Origin: Tatumella morbirosei
GTDB lineage: Bacteria; Pseudomonadota; Gammaproteobacteria; Enterobacterales; Enterobacteriaceae
Direction of reading: 5' to 3'
NCBI RefSeq assembly: GCF_000757425.2
Contig: NZ_JPKR02000001.1
Location: 62,001 to 126,000, forward strand
Length of the DNA: 64,000 bases
The translations under genes were made by a program, and so were the position numbers. The notes beneath the pieces are model-generated. The model ran no database searches, was not told the origin of the DNA, and was given only the letters and a program-made list of their open reading frames with translations. Below are positions 1-11,183 of the stretch, one piece after another; position 1 is the stretch's first letter, and every line of letters begins with the position of its first letter.

Positions 1-2644
1 CTTCAGCATACTCGGCAGCTGATATCCCAGTATTGGGCACAAATGTGTAAAGACGGTCTTTGTTGTCAAAATTAGGTGCATTGATTTTGAGATAGCACTC
101 TTCAAAATCACCTGCCCCTTTAATAAGGGGGTAGAGATCTGTAGGCTCTACCCAAGCCTGTTTAACCGGGCCTATGTCTTTTTTACCAGCCTCTGGTCGA
201 CTTCGAATTTGAACATGTGTTTCATTCACATTGAGGATAGGTACAAAGAAAACACCGTTAAGATCGGTCGTAATTCCCTTCCTGCCCTTGGTCCATGAGC
301 ATTGACGAGATAAATATTTTATCGATTCAAATCGGTCTGGTGCTAATATCGCCCATGGTGAACCGGGTTCATTAACAGGAAAGGCCTCTTTTTCTTCATA
401 CTGGATAGTGCCCATGACCTCTTCAAGAGTCTGCGAAGATTTTATAGCCCGTTTTTTACCGACGCTAGGACCCCATACTCGATATGAGACGGGATATTCA
501 GGCGTATTTTTTGACTTTTCAAAAATAGCAATTGTTGTGTGGTTACTGGCATCTTCAAAAGGCTTGAGACCTTTCATATCATCAACAGATATCGGTTGAA
601 TATATAATGAATCCTCACGAGAAGGCTCGATTTTGAATGTTCTGAAACCAGCTGATGATGGATTCTTAAATAATGTACCTGTGATGACAAATGCCAAACG
701 TCCACCATTGTTAAGCCATTTGTCTGCGACTGTATAGGTGATCATAGCGGAAATATCTAGTTCATTGCCACCGTGCATTCGAGTATTCGAGAAAATCCCG
801 TATTGCTCGCAGGTCGGTTTTACACGCTCGCGATATAAGTCTGGTAATTTAGACCATCTCACCCATGGCGGATTACCAATCACTATGTCGAAATGTCCTG
901 CAGTAGCTGACCAGAAAAAGTTCCTTACAATCCTGAACCATATTCCGTTCCAATTCTGACGATGCAGATTCAATATTTGATCGTATGTGTAACGCAGAGG
1001 AGCATCCCATTCTTTTAGCTTATCATCGGAAAAGTAATTCCCTTTCCTAACCTTCTCCATAGACTCATCAAAATCGAGTCCCAGTTCGACATCTTTACCC
1101 ATGCGATTAAACATGATATCAAGGTTTTTGCGATCAAGCGCTAGTGCAGCTGGCAAGTGAATATCAAGTTTTGCAAACTGGCTGCCAATACGATACTGAA
1201 TGATGGAGTCAGTTGCTTTAGGTGTCGACGCTGGGGAATATATCGCATCAGCCATTAGAACAGGGACCTCCAATTCTTGGCCCGGGCATTGCGATAATAA
1301 ATCGGCGACTTCAATAAGAAAGTTTACTCTTGCCGTCTGTACAGCTAGTGGATTGAGATCAAAACCCCATACGGTGTCACAGACAAGTTTCAATGTTTCT
1401 TTAGCGCTCAGATTTTTCTCTTTGGCTAATTGACGCTTATTGCGAATAACAGCCAGTAAAAAGGCCCCCGACCCACATGTTGGATCAAGGACTCTTTTTG
1501 TCATAAGGCTCGGATCACTGACTTTATTCAAGGTAAAGTCAACTAGCCAGTCTGGTGTATAAAACTCACCTAGACTCTGACGCAATTTACCCGGCACTAA
1601 TCCTTGATACAAATCACGTAACACGTCACGTGTTTGAGAGAGCTGATCAAGACGATAAAGTGATAAGACAGAAAGTAAGCGTCTTAGGGTTGGTAACAAT
1701 TCAGGGACCGTATTCAAGCTGGCTACGTCGAGATACCAACTGAAAATGGCTTCCTCAACGAAGCCATTAATTCCTGCCTCTTGGAAAAGAGTGGAGCGTT
1801 CTATCGCTGAACTTAGGAATTCAAGCATCTGAGCATCATTCTTCAATGCAGCCATGCTTTGCGCTGGCTGTTCTATTGACGTCAGCCCATGTGCTGAGAC
1901 TATCTCCGCTGCCAGCAGTTTTATCAACATGGAGTTGTAGGTATGAAGAACGAAGAGCCGCGCAGAGATAGAATCTGATGGTGATCCAGACCAGGTAAAT
2001 TTCAGTTCTTTCGCAATGGCTTCAGCTTGTACTATGGAGAGGTCAGCAACCTGACCGTATAAAGTACGCCACTCTGAAAAGAGCATTTTTAATTTGTTAT
2101 TTCCGCTGATGGCAAGTTGTTGAGCAAGCCCATCGGAGAGTTGCTGCATGAAAGCTCTAGCGTTAGCAGAGCCATGACCAAAATCAGTGAGTAAGTTTTC
2201 TGTAGTAAGTCCTTTACGAGTATCTGATCTAAGAGCATCAACTACCATTTCTACGGATTCGGAAGAAAATGGCATTAAGTGTTGAGTATTGATCTCACCA
2301 TTAATAACTTGTGCAAAACAAATATGTTCTCCATCTATCGCAATACCGATAAAGTCTGACTCAGGGATTTTTGTCTCAGCTGCCTTTTTCACTATATAAG
2401 GTAGCAGTCGCTCTTTAGTGGCATTGAGGAACGCGGGACTGTCTTTTTTGCCTTTAAAGTATCCAGGTGCTTTGTATTCGATTATGACGTGATTGTAACT
2501 AGCATCATTACGATCACGCTCGGCAAATATATGCAATCCAGTTGCGTCTTCCAAAGCTTTGTTCCAAGCAAACCGGATTTCTTCTTCACCCTTCCATGGC
2601 TGAAGACGTTTTTCTTGAATGGAGTTGTATGCGGATTGCTTCAT
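1..2644 (-). CDS. Type IIG-like restriction-modification enzyme, N-terminal part (3' end beyond the window)
   Basis: The reading frame stays open from an ATG at 2642-2644 to the window edge, giving at least 881 residues; the C-terminus lies outside. Residues 1 to about 200 resemble a PD-(D/E)XK nuclease domain, with Asp/Glu residues followed by VIIEYKAP around residue 60. Further on are N6-adenine methyltransferase motif I, DPTCGSGAF at residues 387-395, and motif IV, NPPW at 591-594. Nuclease plus methylase in one chain is the plan of type IIG/IIL enzymes, which cut and methylate DNA in the cytoplasm and recognise their target through a C-terminal domain not visible here. An alternative in-frame ATG at 2684-2686 would add 14 residues. 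BREX PglX is an alternative family but normally lacks the nuclease-like front. It is next to other accessory genes, as expected for a mobile defence gene. Confidence 0.85.
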   Translation of the reverse strand, partial: MKQSAYNSIQEKRLQPWKGEEEIRFAWNKALEDATGLHIFAERDRNDASYNHVIIEYKAPGYFKGKKDSPAFLNATKERLLPYIVKKAAETKIPESDFIGIAIDGEHICFAQVINGEINTQHLMPFSSESVEMVVDALRSDTRKGLTTENLLTDFGHGSANARAFMQQLSDGLAQQLAISGNNKLKMLFSEWRTLYGQVADLSIVQAEAIAKELKFTWSGSPSDSISARLFVLHTYNSMLIKLLAAEIVSAHGLTSIEQPAQSMAALKNDAQMLEFLSSAIERSTLFQEAGINGFVEEAIFSWYLDVASLNTVPELLPTLRRLLSVLSLYRLDQLSQTRDVLRDLYQGLVPGKLRQSLGEFYTPDWLVDFTLNKVSDPSLMTKRVLDPTCGSGAFLLAVIRNKRQLAKEKNLSAKETLKLVCDTVWGFDLNPLAVQTARVNFLIEVADLLSQCPGQELEVPVLMADAIYSPASTPKATDSIIQYRIGSQFAKLDIHLPAALALDRKNLDIMFNRMGKDVELGLDFDESMEKVRKGNYFSDDKLKEWDAPLRYTYDQILNLHRQNWNGIWFRIVRNFFWSATAGHFDIVIGNPPWVRWSKLPDLYRERVKPTCEQYGIFSNTRMHGGNELDISAMITYTVADKWLNNGGRLAFVITGTLFKNPSSAGFRTFKIEPSREDSLYIQPISVDDMKGLKPFEDASNHTTIAIFEKSKNTPEYPVSYRVWGPSVGKKRAIKSSQTLEEVMGTIQYEEKEAFPVNEPGSPWAILAPDRFESIKYLSRQCSWTKGRKGITTDLNGVFFVPILNVNETHVQIRSRPEAGKKDIGPVKQAWVEPTDLYPLIKGAGDFEECYLKINAPNFDNKDRLYTFVPNTGISAAEYAE

Positions 2645-2686
2645 GTAATGAGGCCTAGTAGCAAGGAAAAGTGTGCAACCGTGCAT

Positions 2687-3217
2687 TATGATCTCTACAG
2701 AGGCCAGCTTCAAGATTTATTGCTTTGGTATGTTTGGTGGTATAGAGCCACCTCGCTATTCGTACCGAATGTGACGCGATGACTGAACTCTATTATCGCT
2801 TACGCGACTTCATGCTGAACCATCCAGAGTTCAGCGCAATCTTGGCATTGAAGTCAATGGTACGTTAGAGATCCCGGAGTTGATTGAAATCTAAGCTTGG
2901 CAGGGCTGCTGCTGCCTACCGTAAGTGGTCGTTGCTGACTTGTCGGGATACCAGAGATAATAGTGGTATTGGTAGACTCAGGATTGCATCAATGTGGAAA
3001 AAGGACCCGGTTAGTTTCAAAGTATTAGCAACATTTCTACTGTAACATTACTCTGTAAACTCCAGATGTATCACAAAATGATTGTGCTGATATCTAGTAA
3101 TTTCATTATGAGATTAGTAAAATAAAAATGGATGAAAATATTAATTAATTCAGTTAATTGGTATGTCGTTTGATATTTTTAGTTGGTATAAAATACTGTG
3201 CTTGTGGTATAAGTTAA
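2687..3217. other. Gene-poor AT-rich stretch with decayed coding traces
   Basis: No intact gene is convincing here. On the plus strand a short frame ending near 2893 reads like a protein C-terminus (ending GTLEIPELIEI), but the frame upstream is broken by stops, so it looks like the eroded end of a lost gene. The rest, from about 2900 to 3210, is AT-rich and holds nothing I recognise. It may also contain the promoter of the leftward restriction-modification gene. Confidence 0.4.
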
Positions 3218-3421
3218 AACAAAGAAGAGTATGAGATAATAAATAAAACAACCGTTAATAAACTTGTAGACTTTGACTCCAAGCTAGATATTCTTGATAA
3301 GAATTCATGTGCCAACATTAATAACTCTAAGGTTTCATTTTTAGGTGATGGCAATATTCTGGTTGCGACTAAGAATGATGATAAATACAAATTTAAAGTC
3401 ATGAAGTGCGAGATAAAATAG
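3218..3421 (+). pseudogene. C-terminal remnant of an unknown protein
   Basis: An open frame of 67 codons follows a stop at 3215-3217 and ends at the TAG at 3419-3421. It has no ATG, GTG or TTG near its beginning. The translation has normal protein-like composition (KVSFLGDGNILVATKNDDKY near its end), unlike the antisense frame, which is leucine/serine-rich and looks like a shadow. I read it as the tail of a gene whose 5' part was lost. The family is not recognised. Confidence 0.35.
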
Positions 3422-3581
3422 TAAAGAAAATCTTGTTATGATTATAGTATATTATTTTAATAGGGAGCTTCGCCATTGCTTTAGCTTCCTTTTACGCCGC
3501 ATGTTTCATGTTTTGGGGTGTGTTAGTGCTAATTAAATTATATCTGTCTTTATTTAGTGATTTTTTTGCTGAAATAAAAAA

Positions 3582-4103
3582 CTAAACTTTTATCGACCCA
3601 AGACTTACAGACAGCTGCCAGTTCTCAGAGTTGGCCCTATTTATTATTTCAGGTATTGTTGTCACCAGTTTATCTCCCGTTATTTTGTTGTGTAGTACAA
3701 CTATATGCCTGTCGCCGAGAAGTTCTGATGCTACTATTTCATTCTCAGTAATGGCAAAGAAGAAATTCTTGAAGTCAGGTGTGGTAACCCTTTTTTGATT
3801 GCAGGTTTTAAGTTCAATAAATGTTAATGATTTTAAAATTCTGGCCAAAGAGGTAAAATCACTAAAGTCAACACTTACATTTTCAGGGATAGAAATAAAA
3901 TCAAAGCTTGATGCCTTTATTTCAATATCTTCAAACTGCTTCAATGCAGCTAGCAGATTTTTCATATCTTTCCCTTTAGGTCTTTTTATCCATGAAGTTT
4001 GTGAGTCAAGTAGGCTTCGTTCCCCTAACATTCCATTTTCTGAAGAATATCTGGCGATATGTGCCCTCTTTGATTCAATCAATTCAAGTAGACTCACCGT
4101 CAT
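3582..4103 (-). CDS. Hypothetical protein, PD-(D/E)XK nuclease-like
   Basis: This 173-residue protein has no signal peptide or membrane segment. Its centre carries VDFSDF followed about 25 residues later by a strand reading FIELKTCNQK. The hydrophobic-E-L-K pattern is typical of the catalytic E-x-K of PD-(D/E)XK endonucleases, with an upstream Asp as metal ligand. I did not recognise a named family, so nuclease activity is an inference from this motif alone. It lies near a restriction-modification gene in AT-rich accessory DNA, but about 940 bp separate the two genes, so they need not be one system. The overlapping plus-strand frame (3799-4113) is a shadow: it has low-complexity composition and no motif. 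Confidence 0.6.
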   Translation of the reverse strand: MTVSLLELIESKRAHIARYSSENGMLGERSLLDSQTSWIKRPKGKDMKNLLAALKQFEDIEIKASSFDFISIPENVSVDFSDFTSLARILKSLTFIELKTCNQKRVTTPDFKNFFFAITENEIVASELLGDRHIVVLHNKITGDKLVTTIPEIINRANSENWQLSVSLGSIKV

Positions 4104-4326
4104 TTCCTTTTAGTTTAATATTGCATACAGAAATTTATCACAATTAATTTTTAAGGCAATGTTAAACTGCTATTACTCTTCCGATTATGGGAACAAATGG
4201 AACTCATGATGGGCCCGTCCTCGCTCATTGAGACAACGAGTTCTTCGATACAGCTCGTCTTGTGTCAAAGGATACCGATGTTAAAATTTGGATGTATCGA
4301 TAAATGGGCGAACGTCAGGAGAAATG

Positions 4327-4569
4327 ATGGTAACCAGAGAAAGCATGAAACTATGGATCATTGAGTGTCTTCAGGAACGTAGTGGTAGTGCTTGGCCACG
4401 TGAAGTTTCAAAGTACGTATGCGACAGCTACGAGGCCGAGCTTAGGGATTCCGGCGATATGTTGTATACGTGGCAATATGACATTCGTTGGGCCGCTCAA
4501 CAATTGAGAAACGAGGGTACTCTAAAACCAGTAAATAGACGCAGAGATTTGCCATGGGAACTAGCATAG
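4327..4569 (+). CDS. Small hypothetical protein, winged-helix-like
   Basis: An 80-residue soluble protein, rich in charged and aromatic residues, with a predicted helical pattern (MKLWIIECLQER, then EVSKYVCDSY, then a basic PVNRRRDLPW end). This resembles small DNA-binding winged-helix domains of restriction or phage genes, but I cannot name the family. The start was chosen at 4327 because AGGAG at 4317-4321 sits 5 nt before it. The ATG at 4324 is too close, and the one at 4288 has no ribosome-binding site. Confidence 0.55.
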   Translation: MVTRESMKLWIIECLQERSGSAWPREVSKYVCDSYEAELRDSGDMLYTWQYDIRWAAQQLRNEGTLKPVNRRRDLPWELA

Positions 4570-5347
4570 CAAAGCAAGTATTAACATACATTTCGCAGCC
4601 AAATCTGACTTTGTTCTGAGTGGATGGGAATTGATATCTCTGAAGAAAACGTTCCTGCCTGCCTGAATCTTGCTTTGACAGCCATATCGGTGTTCTACTG
4701 GTATGGCTTTATACCTACTCGCGATGTCTATTTTTTATACGGATTTTAACTTGTGGGTACAAGTGGGGGTAAAAATAATTATTCCTGCTTGAAAACTACA
4801 TTGATATCAGTCTATTGGGTGTGAAATTCGAGCCCTGCCTTTGCATCATATACGTAATTAAGTCACCCGGCATCGTATTTTTTTAGAAAATTCAGTGAAT
4901 TACTTATTTTTTGCTCGTTTTTATTCTCTTCGTATCTAATGAAATCTTCGTATATATCCCATACTCGACATACAATTATCCCAATCCCTGCTTCAATTTA
5001 TGACTATATAAACTTTGTTCAAAAATTACCCTCAGGTGATTAGTGCTGCAAATATACCTAAACCGCCGCGCGGAACAGGCTGTATCCCTTAAGCTAACCA
5101 TCACCGGCTCAATGATAAGACCCGATAAATTTTAGCAAAAACCATTTGCGGTGAAATCACAGGGTTTTATCAGTGACTGCGCCTGCCATTTCCATTTTTC
5201 GGCACAAAATTGACGCATATTGCCGATTTTCCTGAAGTCTTTCCTCGTCGTCTCCACCCTCATGCCGGTATCTCCCGGTTGGCAGGGCAGCGCATTCGTA
5301 ATGCAAAGGTCACAGCCCCGACTCCTGTCACCGCACCTGTTCTTTTC
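4570..5347. other. Intergenic region at the edge of the accessory block, possible integration scar
   Basis: No gene is supported in these 778 bases. GTGGGTAC and GTGGGGGTA lie together at 4753-4770, a type of sequence I associate with enterobacterial integrase gene ends. At 4827-4848 a short sequence resembles the 3' end of a tRNA (a TTCGAGC T-loop, then a CCTGCC stem-like stretch, ending TCA), but no other tRNA arm is present. Base composition shifts from AT-rich on the left to the balanced composition of the fucose locus on the right. Together these suggest, weakly, the end of an old integrated element. Confidence 0.35.
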
Positions 5348-6100
5348 CTACTCCTGGGCCCGTTCAAAGGTTGCTATAACGCGGGCAATATGGGCTTTCA
5401 TCGCAGCCCGTGCTGCTTTGGCGTCGCGCTTTTCAAGCGCGGTTAAAATCGCGAGGTGCTCATGCTCCGACACATCAGGCATATCACTCGGGGTGTAATG
5501 GGCCTGCAGCATTTTAAACATGCTGCCATAGCGGTGCCCCAGAAGGTGACCAATGATAAAACCATAGGCAAGGTTACCGCTGGCCTGCGCAATCCGGATA
5601 TGGAATAAACGGTCACCGGGGTGGGTGCGCGATCCGGCACGGTTGTCAGCACAGTTCTGTTGATAGGCCTGGCGAATTTGCTCCAGTTCCTGCTGGCTGG
5701 CGTTAATGGCGGCTAAGGCTGCGGCTTCTGGCTCAATCAACTGACGTGCCTGCAACAGTGAAAATGGCGGTAACTCAGTGGAAAAATCCAGCCGGATGCC
5801 TAACTCATCATCTGGCTCGTTCCATTGATCGCGGCCAGCCTGTGCCATCACCGGCTCCTGTGAACCCGGGCGCGACTTTACAATCACGCCATTCCCTACT
5901 TTTACATCGACTAATCCAATCACCTCGAGCGCAATCAGTGCCTCTCGCACAGATGCCCGGCTCACCTGAAGTTGTTCGGCCAGTTCACGCTCGGCAGGCA
6001 GACGACTGCCCGGTGGAAATTCGTTGTTATCAATCAGTTTAATCAGTTGGTCGGCTATCTGTCTGTAAAGCCTTGGGTTTTCCATCTTTTTTATGGGCAT
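5348..6100 (-). CDS. GntR/FadR-family regulator of the L-fucose operon
   Basis: A 250-residue transcription factor. The winged helix spans residues about 8-75 (RLPAERELAEQL, then VSRASVREALIALE, then a wing GNGVIV). It is followed by an FCD-type all-helical ligand domain with spaced His/Asp residues (FHIRIAQASG and SEHEHLAIL) that normally bind a metal and a carboxylate effector. It is divergent from the fucose catabolic operon, so it most likely represses it until a pathway acid such as L-fuconate or 2-keto-3-deoxy-L-fuconate appears; that effector is inferred. The start at 6100 gives a normal family N-terminus. An ATG at 6085 is also possible, and the longer frame from 6154 would place translated sequence over the putative operators. 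Confidence 0.88.
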   Translation of the reverse strand: MPIKKMENPRLYRQIADQLIKLIDNNEFPPGSRLPAERELAEQLQVSRASVREALIALEVIGLVDVKVGNGVIVKSRPGSQEPVMAQAGRDQWNEPDDELGIRLDFSTELPPFSLLQARQLIEPEAAALAAINASQQELEQIRQAYQQNCADNRAGSRTHPGDRLFHIRIAQASGNLAYGFIIGHLLGHRYGSMFKMLQAHYTPSDMPDVSEHEHLAILTALEKRDAKAARAAMKAHIARVIATFERAQE

Positions 6101-6127
6101 GTTACAGCTACCTGTTAAATAAATTAA

Positions 6128-6216
6128 GTGACCAGATGCACAAAAAAACGTCAATCAGCTTGTCAATGTTACGTGTTTGTCAATAAAAAGTAATACGCCA
6201 TCGATAATGTGACCAG
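6128..6216. promoter_or_regulatory. Divergent regulatory region with repeated GTGACCAG and GTCAAT motifs
   Basis: Between the regulator and the fucose operon, GTGACCAG occurs at 6128-6135 and again at 6209-6216, and GTCAAT occurs at 6150-6155, 6162-6167 and 6179-6184 (the last two within TTGTCAAT). A partly related TGGCCTGACCA lies further on, near 6258. Repeated short motifs confined to a divergent promoter are typical operator material for a FadR-type dimer. Which motif is bound is not known. Confidence 0.4.
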
Positions 6217-6265
6217 CGTTATTTGCCAGGAAACAACGCTAAAAACTTCGCTTTTAATGGCCTGA

Positions 6266-7036
<771 letters not shown>

Positions 7037-7050
7037 CCAAGGAGTCTTAC

Positions 7051-7899
7051 ATGAAATTAGTTCGCGTGGGTGAAGTGGGAAAAGAACGACCGGCGATAGT
7101 TGATGAGCAGGGTCAACTGCGTGATTTGTCTCAATACATCGATGATATCGCAGGGGAGCAATTGTTGCCTGCGTCACTGGACAAGTTACGTCATCTGGCC
7201 CTGAACGAGCTGCCAAAAATATCCGGACAGCCCCGTATTGGCGCTTGCGTGGGACATATTGGCAAATTTATCTGCATTGGCCTGAACTACGCCGACCACG
7301 CCGCGGAAACCGGTGCCGACATACCTAAAGAGCCGGTGGTGTTTAGCAAATGGACCAGCGCGGTAGTGGGGCCAAATGATGCCGTACGCATTCCACGGGG
7401 TTCTGTCAAAACCGATTGGGAAGTTGAGCTGGGTGTGGTGATTGGCAAAGGCGGTAGCTACATTCGTGAAGAGGATGCGCTGGCGCATGTTGCAGGCTAT
7501 TGCGTGGTTAACGATGTCTCCGAACGGGAATATCAAATTGAACGAGGCGGCACCTGGGACAAAGGCAAAGGCTGTGACACCTTCGGCCCTATTGGCCCCT
7601 GGCTGGTTACTGCGGATGAAATCGCGGACCCGCAGCAGCTGGATTTATGGCTCGAAGTCGACGGCAAGCGTTATCAAAACGGTAATACACGTACCATGAT
7701 TTTTTCTGTCGCTCACATTATTAGCTACCTCAGCCAGTTTATGAGCCTGCAACCCGGGGATGTGATCTCCACCGGGACACCACCAGGCGTGGGTATGGGA
7801 CAGAAACCGCCGGTTTATTTGCGACCAGGACAAACCATCACCCTGGGCATTGCGGGTTTGGGTGAACAGCGTCAAATCACTGAGGGTTCAGCACAATGA
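7051..7899 (+). CDS. Fumarylacetoacetate hydrolase family, probable 2,4-diketo-3-deoxy-L-fuconate hydrolase
   Basis: A 282-residue FAH-fold protein. The metal ligands expected for the family are visible as Glu124 and Glu126 (WEVELG) and Asp155 (VVNDVSER), and the family signature STGTPPGVGMG lies near the C-terminus. In the non-phosphorylating fucose pathway this enzyme hydrolyses 2,4-diketo-3-deoxy-L-fuconate to pyruvate and L-lactate. The start at 7051 is supported by AAGGAG at 7039-7044, six bases upstream; the longer frame from 7024 would overlap the preceding gene. The stop overlaps the start of the fuconate dehydratase by 4 nt, which implies translational coupling. Confidence 0.85.
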   Translation: MKLVRVGEVGKERPAIVDEQGQLRDLSQYIDDIAGEQLLPASLDKLRHLALNELPKISGQPRIGACVGHIGKFICIGLNYADHAAETGADIPKEPVVFSKWTSAVVGPNDAVRIPRGSVKTDWEVELGVVIGKGGSYIREEDALAHVAGYCVVNDVSEREYQIERGGTWDKGKGCDTFGPIGPWLVTADEIADPQQLDLWLEVDGKRYQNGNTRTMIFSVAHIISYLSQFMSLQPGDVISTGTPPGVGMGQKPPVYLRPGQTITLGIAGLGEQRQITEGSAQ

Positions 7900-9182
7900 C
7901 TAAACTGACGGCGATGCGTGTCGAAGACATTCGTTTTCCTACCTCAGAACATTTGGATGGATCGGATGCGATGAACCCCGATCCTGACTACTCCGCTGCT
8001 TATGTGATTATTGAGACGGACAATGCCGCGCTCAGTGGTCACGGTTTAACATTCACCATTGGACGCGGCAATGAAATCTGCTGTGCCGCTATCCGCGCGC
8101 TGGAGCATTTAATCGTGGGGCGTCAGCTGGACACTATCACTGCCAATATGGGGCAATTCTGGCGTGATATCACCAGTGATAGCCAGTTACGCTGGATAGG
8201 CCCGGACAAAGGTGCCATCCATCTGGCGACGGGGGCGGTGGTAAATGCAATCTGGGATCTGTGGGCAAAATCTCAGGAAAAACCGTTGTGGCGGCTGGTG
8301 GCTGACATGTCGCCAGAGGAACTGGTCCGCTGTATCGACTTCCGCTATCTCACCGACTGCATCACGCCTGACGAAGCTCTGGCGCTACTCACTGCGCAAG
8401 CCGGGGGTAAAGCACAGCGTATTCAGCAGTTAGAACGGGAAGGTTATCCGTGCTACACCACTTCAGCTGGCTGGCTGGGCTATGACGATGAAAAACTGCG
8501 TCGGCTCTGTCAGCAGGCTGTCGATGCGGGATTCTCGCATATCAAGCTGAAAGTCGGGCGTGATCTGGAGGATGACAAACGTCGCGTCAGGATAGCGCGG
8601 GAAGTCCTGGGGCCGGATCGCCATTTGATGATTGATGCCAACCAGGTGTGGGAGGTGAAAGATGCGGTGAACTGGGTACAGCAACTGGCGTTTGCTAAGC
8701 CCTGGTTTATCGAAGAACCGACCAGTCCGGACGATGTGGAAGGGCATCGCAAGATTCGTCAGGGGGTTGAGCCGATTAAGGTGGCCACCGGCGAGATGTG
8801 TCAGAACCGTATTCTTTTCAAGCAGTTCATCATGCGCGAAGCGATAGATGTGGTGCAGATCGATGCGTGTCGTTTAGGCGGTGTCAATGAAGTGCTGGCA
8901 GTGATGCTAATGGCGGCTAAATACCAGTTACCGGTATGTCCACATGCCGGAGGCGTTGGACTGTGTGAATACGTTCAGCATCTTTCGATGATTGATTTCG
9001 TCTGTATTGCCGGCACACATGAAGGCAGGGTGATCGAGTATGTCGATCACTTACATGAACACTTCCTGAACCCTTGTGAGATCCGCGGTGCCGCCTATCT
9101 GCCGCCAAAGGCTGCGGGTTTTTCCATCGAAATGTTCCCTGCCTCGCTGGATAAATATCGCTATCGCGCGCAAGGAGTTTAA
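7896..9182 (+). CDS. L-fuconate dehydratase (enolase superfamily)
   Basis: A 428-residue member of the mandelate racemase branch of the enolase superfamily, the size of characterised L-fuconate dehydratases. The catalytic Lys pair is at residues 217-219 (IKLKVG). The Mg2+ ligands are Asp247 (MIDAN), Glu273 (IEEP) and Glu300 (ATGEM), and the Asp-His dyad is Asp323 (VQIDACR) and His350 (CPHAGG). The enzyme removes water from L-fuconate to give 2-keto-3-deoxy-L-fuconate. The sequence is unusually easy to assign because all family residues are in register. It is the fourth step of the cluster in gene order and shares the operon with the lactonase (2 nt gap). Confidence 0.92.
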   Translation: MTKLTAMRVEDIRFPTSEHLDGSDAMNPDPDYSAAYVIIETDNAALSGHGLTFTIGRGNEICCAAIRALEHLIVGRQLDTITANMGQFWRDITSDSQLRWIGPDKGAIHLATGAVVNAIWDLWAKSQEKPLWRLVADMSPEELVRCIDFRYLTDCITPDEALALLTAQAGGKAQRIQQLEREGYPCYTTSAGWLGYDDEKLRRLCQQAVDAGFSHIKLKVGRDLEDDKRRVRIAREVLGPDRHLMIDANQVWEVKDAVNWVQQLAFAKPWFIEEPTSPDDVEGHRKIRQGVEPIKVATGEMCQNRILFKQFIMREAIDVVQIDACRLGGVNEVLAVMLMAAKYQLPVCPHAGGVGLCEYVQHLSMIDFVCIAGTHEGRVIEYVDHLHEHFLNPCEIRGAAYLPPKAAGFSIEMFPASLDKYRYRAQGV

Positions 9183-9184
9183 GG

Positions 9185-11143
<1,959 letters not shown>

Positions 11144-11183
11144 ATAATAACACTTACCTACAGTACGCTACGAGGATATAACC

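Noticed and set aside
3799-4113. 104-codon plus-strand frame opposite the PD-(D/E)XK-like gene
   Set aside because: It is Ser/Phe/Ile-rich with no motif and lies fully antisense to a frame with a recognisable ELK motif.
4827-4848. Sequence like the 3' half of a tRNA
   Set aside because: Only a T-loop-like motif and a terminal TCA are present. The 5' half of the T-stem does not pair and no other arm is found, so no tRNA gene is called.
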